NCBI RefSeq assembly: GCF_003385455.1 | Contig: NZ_QNUF01000027.1 | Location: 1-64,000 of the forward strand | Direction: 5' to 3' | Length of the DNA stretch: 64,000 bases | From: Chryseobacterium rhizosphaerae | Lineage (GTDB): Bacteria; Bacteroidota; Bacteroidia; Flavobacteriales; Weeksellaceae | Shown here: piece by piece, positions 52,609 through 61,236 of the stretch | Position numbering within the stretch: the stretch's first letter is position 1 | Layout: the number at the start of each line of letters is the position of its first letter | Program-made: the position numbers and the translations under genes | Notes under the pieces: model-generated | What the model was told of the DNA's origin: nothing | Databases searched by the model: none | Seen by the model: the letters and a program-made list of their open reading frames with translations, nothing else

Positions 52609-53395
52609 ATGCCAAAATATCTTCAAAAAATAGCAGTCAGTCTTATTATCTTTATTTCAGCCGGCAACAGGATTGCAGGACAAAATAATAATGATACGAT
52701 TCAGGTTCAGGAATCAAAACAAGACAGTTCCATTGTTTCTTCAATTGAAAAAAGCCATTTGAACTACAAAAGTTTGATTTTACCTACCGTATTTATTGGT
52801 TATGGAGTAGCAAGCTTAACGGTCAAAGATCTTAAACAATTAAACTTTTCTACCAGAGACGAAATTAATAGACCATGTTAAACTTGACAATTACACCCAA
52901 TTTGCACCGGCAGTGTTGGTTTATGGATTAAATGCTCTTGGAGTTAAGGGCAAGCATAACTTCAAAGACAGAAGTATAATTTATGGGACTTCAATGTTGA
53001 TCACTTCTGCAATTACACTTCCTTTAAAACATATTGTAAAAGAAGAAAGGCCGGATCAATCCAATAATTTGTCATTTCCTTCAGGGCATACCGCTATAGC
53101 ATTTGCTTCTGCACAGTTTATGTATAGAGAATACAAAGACACCAACTTTTTGTTAGGAATCTCAGGCTATTCATTTGCAGTATTCACAGGTGTTTATCGA
53201 ATGTTAAATGATAAACATTGGGTAGGGGATGTAGTGGCAGGTGCTGGATTCGGGATTCTTTCCACAGAATTAGCTTATTGGTTATATCCTAAAATAAATA
53301 ATTTATTGGGCGGGAAGAACAAAAATACAGCGACAATGGTAATGCCTTTTTATCAGGACAAAAGCATAGGAATAGGATGGGTTAAAACTTTTTAA
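52609..53395 (+). pseudogene. PAP2 family phosphatase, frameshifted
   Basis: Residues 1-88 (52609-52881) start with a signal-like segment and end at LNFSTRDEINR; the second part (52913-53395) carries the full PAP2 core: KHIVKEERP, FPSGHTAIAF and RMLNDKHWVGDVVAG (the three phosphatase motifs). At about 52870 the reading AAT AGA CCATGTT would continue in frame as NR-D-HVKLDNYTQ if two bases (GA) were restored, so a GA from AGAGAC was lost. The family motifs are intact, so the break is recent or a sequencing error. It lies 30 bp after the HD-like fragment. Confidence 0.75.
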
Positions 53396-53417
53396 TTTTA
53401 CTATAAAAAATAAAGAT

Positions 53418-53834
53418 ATGTGGTTCTATTATGCTTTACTATCAGCCTTGTTTGCTGCCTTTACAGCAGTATTTGCTAAAATAGGAGTGTCCAACATCAA
53501 TTCTAATCTTGCCACCGGAATAAGAACCATTGTCATCCTTGTGCTGGTTTGGAGTATTATATATTTCAAAGGCGAAGCAAAAGATATGGGTTCTTTATCG
53601 AAAATGAATATTGTATTTCTGGTTTTATCAGGTGTGGCAACGGGATTATCCTGGTTGTTTTATTTTAAAGCGCTGCAAATAGGAAAAGTGTCACAAGTTG
53701 CAGCTGTTGACAAATTAAGTGTAGCCATAGCTATAATTTTATCCGTATTGTTTTTTAAAGAAACCCTGACTTTAAAAACTATAATCGGAGCTTTACTCAT
53801 TATTAGCGGAACGATTTTATTTGCATTGAAATAG
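53418..53834 (+). CDS. EamA-type small transporter (half-size)
   Basis: 138 residues with about five hydrophobic segments and one EamA repeat (GVATGLSWLFYFKALQIGK, KLSVAIAIILSVLFFKETLT, IGALLIISGTILFAL). Full-length DMT carriers have two such units, so this works as a dimer or is a half-size form common in bacteria. Substrate unknown. Confidence 0.8.
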   Translation: MWFYYALLSALFAAFTAVFAKIGVSNINSNLATGIRTIVILVLVWSIIYFKGEAKDMGSLSKMNIVFLVLSGVATGLSWLFYFKALQIGKVSQVAAVDKLSVAIAIILSVLFFKETLTLKTIIGALLIISGTILFALK

Positions 53835-53979
53835 AGGCTGGGTGATTGAAGCTATTGTGTTCGCTACATCAATGTTATCCGGAAACCAAAGCAGATGATA
53901 AAAACTTCTATGGGAAAATCTCAAATAGAGAGTAATTAAAGTCTTTCAAATGATTAATTTTATTTATATTTTAGTTTTA

Positions 53980-54723
53980 CTACCTCCCAAAAAGCCAGCC
54001 TCCATTAACATTAATTATTTCTCCTGTAATGTATGATGCCTCTTCGGAACATAAGAAATAACAAATATCTGCAATATCCTTAGACTTTCCCGCACGGCCA
54101 ACAGGTATTTGACTTAATATCTCACTTGTTTTTTCTTTAGGAAAACTAGCTGTAAAACCAGTTTGTTCAATAAACCCCGGAGCTATTGAATTAACAGTAA
54201 TTCCTTTGCTGCTAAGCTCTCTGGCCAAACTAAATGTCAATCCGTTTAAGCCAGCTTTTGAAGCAGCATAAGCTATACCTCCTGTTGCAATTCCTCCAGT
54301 AAATGCACCAATAGAGCTGATATTTATAATTCTTCCTCCAGGCCGTTTCATAATTTCTGCAACTTTTATTGCCATCATAAATGATCCTGTTAAGTTAGTA
54401 GCAATCACACTATTCCAGTTAAGCATAGCTTCTTCAAATGTAAGTTCTGTATTAACGGTCATATTAAATCCTGCCGAATTAATAAGATTATCAATAACCG
54501 GGTAGTTCAAACTGATAATCCTGAAAATTTTCTTGATGTCATCAGAACTGGCAATATTACCTTTTATAACTTCACAATTATTTGGGTAAGCATCCTTCAT
54601 TGCCATTAATTTTTTTTCATCCCTCCCAATGACAATAACAGTATGTCCATATTCCATGAATTTTTCTGCAATAGCTTTACCAATACCGCTTGCACCGCCT
54701 GTAATAATAGATACTTTATTCAT
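53980..54723 (-). CDS. Short-chain dehydrogenase/reductase
   Basis: 247 residues. Classical SDR: the cofactor motif TGGASGIGKAIAE at the N-terminus, NSAGF in the NNAG position, the catalytic Ser in INISSIGAF, and the YxxxK motif YAASKAG, followed by APGFIEQTGFT. It could act on a range of substrates (FabG-like). It is divergent from a LysR regulator 72 bp away, a frequent regulator/target pair. Confidence 0.93.
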   Translation of the reverse strand: MNKVSIITGGASGIGKAIAEKFMEYGHTVIVIGRDEKKLMAMKDAYPNNCEVIKGNIASSDDIKKIFRIISLNYPVIDNLINSAGFNMTVNTELTFEEAMLNWNSVIATNLTGSFMMAIKVAEIMKRPGGRIINISSIGAFTGGIATGGIAYAASKAGLNGLTFSLARELSSKGITVNSIAPGFIEQTGFTASFPKEKTSEILSQIPVGRAGKSKDIADICYFLCSEEASYITGEIINVNGGWLFGR

Positions 54724-54795
54724 TTTGTTTAATTTTATTTACAAATATATATTACCTTTAATACTATGTTTTACCTTAATTAATACCTTATAAGT

Positions 54796-55665
54796 ATGAA
54801 TATAACATATCTCCGATATTTTACCGTAGTAGCCCAAGAACTGCATTTTGGAAGAGCTGCAAAAAAATTACATATTACCCAACCACCTTTGACCAGAGCC
54901 ATACAACAGCTGGAAGAAGAATTGGAGGTAAAACTTTTTGAAAGACATCAAAGAAAAGTAACACTTACCAGTGCAGGAGATTATCTTCTAGCTCAATCGG
55001 ACTTACTTTTTAGCAGGATTTCGATTATAGAAACTCAAATTAAAAGAATAGCAGAGGGTAAAGAGGGGAGTCTCCATATTGCATTTGTGGGTTCTGTTTT
55101 TCAGATTATTCAACCCTATTTAAAAAAATTCACAACTCTATATCCTAAAATAAAAGTGACACTTAGCCAGTACACAACCTTTGAACAAATCGAAATCATA
55201 AAAAACGGAAGTGCTGATATTGGCTTCATAAGGAGTCCTGCATTAGCTGATAATTTAGAAATTGTTGAAATTGAACGAGAGTATTTTGCATTAATTACAC
55301 CTCCTGAATTTAACTATACAATAGATTCAGCAGAAAAGCTAAAAGCCTTAGGCACAGTCCCATTTATTTTATTTCCACGGAAGTTAGGTAGCGGAATCTA
55401 TGACCAAATAATCTCTTTATGTAATACGGTTTCTCTTTCTCCTGATATTATTCACGAAGCAAGTCAACTAGATACTATAATCAGGCTAGTAGAATCTGGT
55501 TTTGGTTATTCAATTCTTCCAGTATCCAGTTTGAATGGGATCAAAACAACTACAAAACATTATGTACTTGATTTTATGCCACAGCAAGCAGTTGTTGCAT
55601 ATTGCTATAACAAGGACAATCAAAATGCTGTTCTACAATCTTTTTTAAAACTATTAAAAACCTGA
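54796..55665 (+). CDS. LysR family transcriptional regulator
   Basis: 289 residues. N-terminal helix-turn-helix: LRYFTVVAQELHFGRAAKKLHITQPPLTRAIQQLEEELEVKLFER, the classical LysR pattern. The rest is the substrate-binding domain. It is divergent from an SDR, its probable target. Confidence 0.95.
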   Translation: MNITYLRYFTVVAQELHFGRAAKKLHITQPPLTRAIQQLEEELEVKLFERHQRKVTLTSAGDYLLAQSDLLFSRISIIETQIKRIAEGKEGSLHIAFVGSVFQIIQPYLKKFTTLYPKIKVTLSQYTTFEQIEIIKNGSADIGFIRSPALADNLEIVEIEREYFALITPPEFNYTIDSAEKLKALGTVPFILFPRKLGSGIYDQIISLCNTVSLSPDIIHEASQLDTIIRLVESGFGYSILPVSSLNGIKTTTKHYVLDFMPQQAVVAYCYNKDNQNAVLQSFLKLLKT

Positions 55666-55799
55666 ACAATGAGTTTTAATAGTATGGGACTTACGAACAA
55701 TTGTAGCTAAAACAAAAATTTATACAAGTAATGTATATAAAACCAAAAAATGTTAACGAAATTGCATGTATTTTATAACCAACTGCGAACTAAGAATTA

Positions 55800-56798
55800 A
55801 TGACAGAGAAATTTCCGACAATAAATAGTACACTTTCACCCAATAGACTTGGTCAACTTATTCAACAAAAATATGAACTAACCGACAAAACGGAATGCAG
55901 CATATTTCGACTTGCCATGAATCATTTATACATTGTTCATGATGACGAAAACAAATACGTTTTTAGAGTTTACACCCATAATTGGAGGACTAAATTAGAA
56001 ATTGAAGAAGAATTAAGACTTTTAATTCTTCTAAAAGAAGCGGGTAGACAGGTTGCTTTTCCCATAGCTGATAAATCGAACAAATTCATTCAAGAAATTG
56101 AAGCTCCGGAAGGGACAAGATTTGGCGTTTTATTTTCGTATGCTAAAGGCATAAAGACTGCAAAATTTTCACCACAAACAAGCTTTCTAATTGGACAAGC
56201 ATTAGCAAAAGTTCATCAATCGGCAGAAAATATCGAACTGATGAGAATGTCTTACAATGCTCAAAACTTGCTCAGAACCCCTGTTTTAAGAACAAAAGAA
56301 TTCTATAGTAAAAATACTAGCGAAATTGAATTTTTAGAAACCCTTTCTGTTTTTTTAACATTAAAAATGGAAAATATAGGCCAACAGAAAATGAGATACG
56401 GAGCCGTTCATCTTGATGTTTGGTTTGACAATTTGCATATTGACAATGAAAAAGAAATAACATTTTTTGACTTTGATTTCTGTGGCAACGGTTATTTATG
56501 CTTTGATATTTCTTATTTCCTATTTCAGTTATTTACAACCCATTTGAACGAAGAGGAATATCAAACAAAAGCAGAAAGTTTCATAAAAGGGTATGAGACA
56601 GTAACTCAAATTAGTAATGAAGAAAAAAAGTTTTTACCCTTCGCATGTTTAGCAATTATGACCTATTATATAAGTGTTCAGTGCGATAGATTTGAATATT
56701 GGACCAATATTTTCCTGAATGAAGATCATTTAAAAAGAATGGTTGGAAATCTCAAACGATGGATTGCTTACCACAAAATTGAGATTAATATAAACTGA
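55800..56798 (+). CDS. Aminoglycoside phosphotransferase-like (APH/ChoK family) protein
   Basis: 332 residues. Brenner motif HLDVWFDNLHID (HxDxxxxN, catalytic Asp) and the metal-binding FFDFDFCG. An N-terminal ATP-binding lobe precedes it (NKYVFRVYTHNW, with Arg in place of the usual Lys). Such proteins phosphorylate small molecules, often homoserine, choline or antibiotics; the substrate cannot be read. The gene stands alone. Confidence 0.82.
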   Translation: MTEKFPTINSTLSPNRLGQLIQQKYELTDKTECSIFRLAMNHLYIVHDDENKYVFRVYTHNWRTKLEIEEELRLLILLKEAGRQVAFPIADKSNKFIQEIEAPEGTRFGVLFSYAKGIKTAKFSPQTSFLIGQALAKVHQSAENIELMRMSYNAQNLLRTPVLRTKEFYSKNTSEIEFLETLSVFLTLKMENIGQQKMRYGAVHLDVWFDNLHIDNEKEITFFDFDFCGNGYLCFDISYFLFQLFTTHLNEEEYQTKAESFIKGYETVTQISNEEKKFLPFACLAIMTYYISVQCDRFEYWTNIFLNEDHLKRMVGNLKRWIAYHKIEININ

Positions 56799-56835
56799 TT
56801 GTTGAAATCAAAACGCTATGGGGACTGAAGTATAG

Positions 56836-56934
56836 GATAAATCGATTTGGAATGGAACTTTGGATTCTGATGTAAATCTAAAAATGGCATTACCTTTTGA
56901 AAAGCTGAAATATATTCAATTTAACATAATATAA
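56836..56934 (+). pseudogene. Possible C-terminal gene remnant
   Basis: An open stretch DKSIWNGTLDSDVNLKMALP to KYIQFNII, with a stop at 56932-56934 and no start codon or family match. The composition looks coding; it could also be chance. Confidence 0.25.
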
Positions 56935-56989
56935 ATTATAGGACAAAATAATTATCTAAAGGATAGAGCACTACCAGCCTCAGAATCCA

Positions 56990-57583
56990 TTATCCACCTA
57001 ATTTTCCTTGCAAATACTCTTTAACGACTTCTCGGAACTCTTCTTTGGTCATAAACCTATCCAGAAACTCTACCAGACTTCCTTCGTTTTCAATTTCATC
57101 GAAATAAACTTCATGGTCTGTTCCGTATACCGCTGGGTTCGACTGATCAGGATCTGTTGTACACACAAAATAATGATCCGGGTATCCATACGAATAAAAT
57201 ATACAGACAAAATCCATTTCTTTGCCTTCTACAGTTTTTTTTAATTCATTTTCCTCTACAAGCCCTTCTAATTCCTCATAATCTTCCGAGCCTGGTTTAA
57301 ACGGCGTGAACATCCAATCTTTGAAAAAATATTGACCGTATGCACGGTCATGTAGGGAAAAATAATGCTCAGTTAAGTCGTTGTAAAATTTTTCATTATT
57401 TTCTTTATACAGCGCTGCATGATTTCTGTAAAACTCGTCGATACCGTAAACATCCCAATCTTTATCATACAGATAATTGTTGAATCTAATGCTCTGCCAG
57501 TTTTCTGTAAAGGTTTTATCAGGATTCACAGCATCTGTAACTCCACCTAAAGTATTGATTTTATGTATAATACTATCATTCAT
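56990..57583 (-). CDS. SMI1/KNR4-like protein (possible immunity-type protein)
   Basis: 197 residues, acidic. The C-terminal segment NPAVYGTDHEVYFDEIENEGSL followed by VEFLDRFMTKEEFREVV looks like the end of an SMI1/KNR4 domain, where a hydrophobic/aromatic stretch precedes the final helix. SMI1 proteins often serve as immunity proteins to polymorphic toxins. No toxin partner is visible in the window. Assignment by pattern only. Confidence 0.55.
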   Translation of the reverse strand: MNDSIIHKINTLGGVTDAVNPDKTFTENWQSIRFNNYLYDKDWDVYGIDEFYRNHAALYKENNEKFYNDLTEHYFSLHDRAYGQYFFKDWMFTPFKPGSEDYEELEGLVEENELKKTVEGKEMDFVCIFYSYGYPDHYFVCTTDPDQSNPAVYGTDHEVYFDEIENEGSLVEFLDRFMTKEEFREVVKEYLQGKLGG

Positions 57584-57639
57584 TGTGTGATTTATTTATA
57601 TTTCTTAAACTGTACTCCAATTATATTATGTTAAATTGA

Positions 57640-57893
57640 TCAATTCCGTTTTTCCCGTTCAACATACCTCCTTACTATCATCTCAAAAATATCATTATCA
57701 TCTGAAATAACCAAGGAAAACTCCGTGGCTAATGCTGTTTCTGTGGTAATGTATAAGGACTGGGAACGCAAAATGATATTTCTGACCAATCTATTTCATC
57801 CATAGTATTATCGTTATAAAATTCCCTAGATCTTAGGATCAACATCCAATCATGTTGTCTTAGGACGGCTATAAAAAACTTGCCACATGACAA
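57640..57893 (-). pseudogene. Decayed open frame on the minus strand
   Basis: Two frames read through in series: first, FFIAVLRQHDWMLILRSREF...FCVPSPYTLPQKQH (stop 57729-57731), then after a shift ETALATEFSLVISDDNDIFEM...RRYVEREKRN (stop 57640-57642). The composition and lack of stops suggest one gene with a frameshift near 57740-57760. No family recognised. It lies directly upstream of the SMI1-like gene on the same strand. Confidence 0.4.
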
Positions 57894-57946
57894 CCTCTAT
57901 CCTATTGAAAGGTGCTACCTTTATCCTAACCAAAAAATAAAATAGT

Positions 57947-58342
57947 ATGAAACCAAAAATGATCTGGGCAAACCTTGCTGTGGCGGACCTTGAACGAACA
58001 CAGAAATTTTATACAGAACTGGGATTTAAGCCCAATAATCCACACAGTTCTAATGAATTGGTAAGTTTTTTTGTTGGAGAAAATGAATTTATTATTCACT
58101 TCTTTCTAAAAAACATTATTGAAAGCAATCTAAAGCATGTAAAATATGGTGACCCTCACCATTCCAATGAAATTATATTTACCCTTTCCGCTGAAACCAT
58201 AGATCAGGCCGACCAGTGGGCGGAAGAAGTTAAAAATGCAGGCGGAACCATTGTCTCAGAACCTGAAAGTTTTGGAAACAACTATTATGGTTTTGTCTTT
58301 GCAGATCCTGATGGACATAAATTTAATGTCTTTAAAATGTAA
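57947..58342 (+). CDS. VOC family (glyoxalase/bleomycin resistance-like) protein
   Basis: 131 residues in the vicinal oxygen chelate fold: MIWANLAVADLERTQKFYTELGF opens the first beta-alpha unit, and the end reads NNYYGFVFADPDGHKFNVFKM, the typical closing strand with a Glu/His-type pattern. It may bind a metal or an antibiotic-like ligand. Monocistronic. Confidence 0.9.
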   Translation: MKPKMIWANLAVADLERTQKFYTELGFKPNNPHSSNELVSFFVGENEFIIHFFLKNIIESNLKHVKYGDPHHSNEIIFTLSAETIDQADQWAEEVKNAGGTIVSEPESFGNNYYGFVFADPDGHKFNVFKM

Positions 58343-58572
58343 AAAATCTGAAATTTCAATCAAAAATCATTTTTGCCCATAAATCCCTCTTATTTCCAGT
58401 CAGATAGCATAGGTACAGGATGGAAAAACACGGGTTATTTGGACCTTTTATCGTTTTTCTTTATTTGAAGGTATTTTATGTGATTTTGCAGAGATTTTAT
58501 GGAAAAACAGCCCTTAATTTCACTGAAGAAAACAGGCTGATGATTTAAAAAACGGCAATATAAATTCAATAG
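58343..58572. other. Spacer, nothing recognisable
   Basis: A/T-rich, with no frame or motif that stands out. The hairpins that follow are listed separately. Confidence 0.4.
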
Positions 58573-58627
58573 AGATGGGCTTTAGCCCATCTGATAAAAC
58601 ATGACAATCAATTTGGCTTTAGCCAAA
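58573..58627. repeat. Pair of GGCTTTAGCC hairpins
   Basis: AGATGGGCTTTAGCCCATCT (58573-58592) and TTTGGCTTTAGCCAAA (58612-58627) are palindromes with the same TTTA loop and a common core GGCTTTAGCC, 19 bases apart. Confidence 0.6.
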
Positions 58628-58658
58628 ACCTACTAAAACAGTTTGAAAAGTTTTAAAG

Positions 58659-58696
58659 CAAACCGGCCCCTTAAGTTCACTCAAGGGGCCGGTTTG
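58659..58696. terminator. Strong terminator near YdcF gene end
   Basis: CAAACCGGCCCCTT at 58659-58672 pairs with AAGGGGCCGGTTTG at 58683-58696 (14 bp), followed by TTGTTCG. Confidence 0.85.
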
Positions 58697-58730
58697 TTGT
58701 TCGTATTAATATACAACAGACTGCAGAAAA

Positions 58731-59513
58731 CTATTTATTCATTCCCAAACTGTTATACAATTGTACCTGCCATATTCCTACGACCTCTTTAAGCATAACA
58801 AATGTAAATGCAGCATTATAGCTGTTAGGAAATATTGTTATTTCAGTATCTATAAAATCCGATGCTTTAGGAATAGGTTTTAATCCAAATGTCTGAAACA
58901 GAGCAACAGATCTTTTCATGTGAAACCCCGAAGTCACGAGATATACACTGGATGGCCCCATCTGATTTACTATCTGGCTCGAATATTTTGCATTTTGATA
59001 CGTATTCATGCTTTGATCTTCCTTAATCATGTCAGAATCCGGCACTCCCATCTTTTTAAAATTCTCTCTGAATAATTCGGCTTCACTTGTATGTCCTCTT
59101 CCTTTTCCGGAAATTAATATTTTACAAGATTGATTATTTTCCCTGTATTCATGATACAATTGATAGGCAGTAACTATTCTGGAATAAGACATGGTATGCA
59201 ATTTCTCTATATTGTCAATATCTACCACCCCGCCACCGAGTACTACAATAATGGGATTCTGAGCCGGTGTATTCTTCATCCCTGAACTACTGATATAACT
59301 TTTCTGCAGATATCCGGAGATTAGTTTACCCAGAAAGCCATTTCCTATAAGGATAATCATGACAACTGCTGATATAAAAATTCCTGTTCTCAGATTTTTA
59401 CATTTATTTTTTCTTTTCAGCAGAGCGATGATAACTACTGCAAGAAATACTAAAAAATAAGGTTCTGTAAAAAGCTGTAAAACACGGAATAAAAAGTCCA
59501 GTAAAAATTTCAT
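58731..59513 (-). CDS. YdcF family (DUF218) membrane protein
   Basis: 260 residues. Two N-terminal transmembrane helices (about 1-25 and 40-58) anchor a DUF218 domain with VVLGGGV, then LISGKGRGHTSEAELF, QSMNTYQNAKYS and LVTSGFHMKRSVALFQ. This fold is linked to SAM-type or cell-envelope metabolism, but its reaction is not known. It may have a role in the cell envelope. Confidence 0.88.
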   Translation of the reverse strand: MKFLLDFLFRVLQLFTEPYFLVFLAVVIIALLKRKNKCKNLRTGIFISAVVMIILIGNGFLGKLISGYLQKSYISSSGMKNTPAQNPIIVVLGGGVVDIDNIEKLHTMSYSRIVTAYQLYHEYRENNQSCKILISGKGRGHTSEAELFRENFKKMGVPDSDMIKEDQSMNTYQNAKYSSQIVNQMGPSSVYLVTSGFHMKRSVALFQTFGLKPIPKASDFIDTEITIFPNSYNAAFTFVMLKEVVGIWQVQLYNSLGMNK

Positions 59514-59986
59514 CTATGGTAGTATTGATTAATGCTAAGAAAATATTGGATTTTCAAAGATAAGATTATTTCATGACTCCTGTTTTTCTCAACAGATTCC
59601 AGGGGTCTTCTATCCCAATAAATACAAGATGATGAAGCTGTTAACAAATGATAATACTAAGAATAATGCAGGCCTGCTTTGTTTATAAATATTTTTTATA
59701 CATTTGCAGTCATAAAATATGACACTATTTAGTGTGTTAACATATATTTATATAAAAAAGCAGAGACTTTTTTATATAAAATCCGAAACTATAAACTAAT
59801 AACAGTACCATTGAAAAAGCAAAAGAAAAACACCGTTTTTATTACATTATTCCAGATACTTCTGGACAGATATTTTTGTAAGTAAAAAAACTTAGTAACA
59901 TCTATTTAAACAGGAATAGCTTACATCATTTTATTCTTAAATAAGCAAAACTATAATTCTTGAATGGTATTTATATTTCAGGAATG
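59514..59986. other. Spacer with an orphan promoter
   Basis: The spacer contains one good promoter (see next feature) but no long frame after it; the best downstream frames are 24-26 codons (ATG at 59719 and a TTG near 59812, KKQKKNTVFITLFQILL). These could be remnants of a lost gene. Confidence 0.4.
59678..59706 (+). promoter_or_regulatory. Orphan TTTG-N17-TAnnTTTG promoter
   Basis: TTTG at 59678-59681 and TACATTTG at 59699-59706, exact consensus with 17-bp spacing. No recognised gene follows within 700 bases. Confidence 0.5.
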
Positions 59987-60023
59987 GTATAGTTTCGGCG
60001 GCCTCCGGCCGCCGAAACTATAC
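59987..60023. repeat. 37-nt perfect palindrome with GC-rich stem
   Basis: GTATAGTTTCGGCGGCC pairs over all 17 bases with GGCCGCCGAAACTATAC around the loop TCC. The stem is far richer in G+C than its surroundings and no T-run follows. Confidence 0.9.
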
Positions 60024-60142
60024 CCCTCACCTTCATCAGGCAAGTTCACTTGCCCACCCTTAGCTCCCAAAAATATACAGCATCATCATAAAACTTTGCG
60101 TTTAACCTAAAAAGATATAAACCTCCCGCAGATTACGCAGAT
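60021..60142. repeat. Intergenic repeat, copy 1
   Basis: Shares CCCTCACCTTCATC, GGCAAGTTCACTTGCC, CCCTTAGCTCCC, AAAATATACAGCA and CTTTGCGT in the same order with 60233-60357. The GGCAAGTTCACTTGCC element at 60039-60054 is a hairpin. Confidence 0.85.
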
Positions 60143-60232
60143 CTTATCATTTACTTATCCTGAAATCAGCGAGAATTTATAAAAAGAAACAAGCGAAAGA
60201 ATTTATTTCTCTCACCATAAAAACAGAGGCCC

Positions 60233-60357
60233 TATCCCCTCACCTTCATCGGCAAGTTCACTTGCCTACCCTTAGCTCCCTAAAAATATACAGCACCATC
60301 ATAAAGCTTTGCGTCTAAAAAAATAAACATCTCGCAGATCAAACAGATTATGCAGAT
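60233..60357. repeat. Intergenic repeat, copy 2
   Basis: Second copy of the element at 60021-60142, about 212 bp downstream, with the hairpin at 60251-60266. Past its end an inverted pair TCTCGCAGAT / ATCTGCGAGA (about 60331 and 60390) forms another stem. Confidence 0.85.
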
Positions 60358-60432
60358 TTTAATCCCCAATCATCTGCTTGATCTCCGAAATCTGCGAGAA
60401 ATTCTACAAAACAAAAACGAACTTCTATATAT

Positions 60433-60681
60433 TTATACATCTTCATACACCATCTCCTTTTCTAAAATAATCTGGTTCCTCCGAACCGTCACCAGCACTT
60501 TATCTCCCGGTTCAAAACCACACTCCAGCAGCCACTTCCCTGCCAACCGGATTTCCGGGAAGAAAACCAGCCTTCTGTATGCTCTTCCAAATGCTTTATG
60601 GGAAACCGTAAGGTTCCGAATGGACACTATCTTATATTTGCCCCGAATAATTATTTCTCTCATATTGTTGTTTTCCATCAA
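60433..60681 (-). CDS. SymE-like toxin-family protein
   Basis: 82 residues. The core RLAGKWLLECGFEPGDKVLVTVRRNQIIL follows the SymE/AbrB-fold pattern (LxGxWLxxAGFxxGxxVxVxVxxxxIxL). In E. coli SymE is an SOS-induced RNA-associated toxin located near a restriction locus. Here too it lies by a restriction-type module (Vsr, DNA methyltransferase), divergent from the XRE regulator. Toxicity is not shown; no antisense RNA (SymR-like) promoter was found. Confidence 0.7.
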   Translation of the reverse strand: MMENNNMREIIIRGKYKIVSIRNLTVSHKAFGRAYRRLVFFPEIRLAGKWLLECGFEPGDKVLVTVRRNQIILEKEMVYEDV

Positions 60682-60772
60682 AGCAAGAAATATATGATGG
60701 GCTGTACCAGTTATGAAAAGGATATTTTATACAAAAAAGTAACTATTTTAGAAGATAATTTATTTTAAAACC

Positions 60773-60790
60773 GTGCTTTATTTTTAGCAC
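60773..60790. promoter_or_regulatory. Short inverted repeat at XRE promoter
   Basis: GTGCT and AGCAC flank an A/T centre just upstream of the -7 element, so it could be an autoregulatory operator. Confidence 0.4.
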
Positions 60791-60799
60791 TTAAAGTTT

Positions 60800-60807
60800 T
60801 ATATTTG
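60800..60807 (+). promoter_or_regulatory. TAnnTTTG promoter of XRE gene
   Basis: TATATTTG is an exact match. It ends only 5 bases before the ATG at 60813, so the ATG at 60828 is the better start. Confidence 0.6.
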
Positions 60808-60827
60808 TTATTATGACTTACACAGAT

Positions 60828-61223
60828 ATGCAAAATAAAAAAATACATCAGGGCCGAAATATAAAACGTTTCCGTGAAATGTTAGGAATCAAACAGGAAG
60901 CTTTAGCTTTTGAACTGGGTGACGACTGGAACCAGAAGAAAGTTTCTCTTTTAGAACAGAAAGAAACCGTAGAATCTGATATTCTGGCGCAGGTAGCGAA
61001 GATTCTGAAAGTGCCGGCGGAAGCGATTGAGAATTTTGATGAGGAACAGGCGGTGAATGTTATTTCTAATACATTTACAAGTAACGATACATCAACTTTA
61101 AATGCAGTAAATATTCATCCTACTTTCAATCCTCTTGATAAAATGGTAGAGCTTTATGAGCGTATGCTGGAACAGCAGAAGGAGATGATTGAGAAGCTGG
61201 AAAAATTAATAGAAAAAAAATAA
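60828..61223 (+). CDS. XRE family regulator
   Basis: About 131 residues from the preferred ATG at 60828 (MQNKKIHQGRNIKRF); the frame is open from 60813. Helix-turn-helix: RFREMLGIKQEALAFELGDDWNQKKVSLLEQKE. A coiled-coil tail (MVELYERMLEQQKEMIEKLEKLIEKK) follows a Ser/Thr/Asn-rich linker. It precedes vsr by 13 bp and is the probable controller of the restriction-type module, as in C-protein systems. Confidence 0.85.
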   Translation: MQNKKIHQGRNIKRFREMLGIKQEALAFELGDDWNQKKVSLLEQKETVESDILAQVAKILKVPAEAIENFDEEQAVNVISNTFTSNDTSTLNAVNIHPTFNPLDKMVELYERMLEQQKEMIEKLEKLIEKK

Positions 61224-61236
61224 AGCATTAAAGAAA

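Noticed and set aside
60433-60681. AbrB-type antitoxin
   Set aside because: The LxGxWLxxxGF pattern fits SymE better than antitoxins, and no toxin gene follows on the strand.
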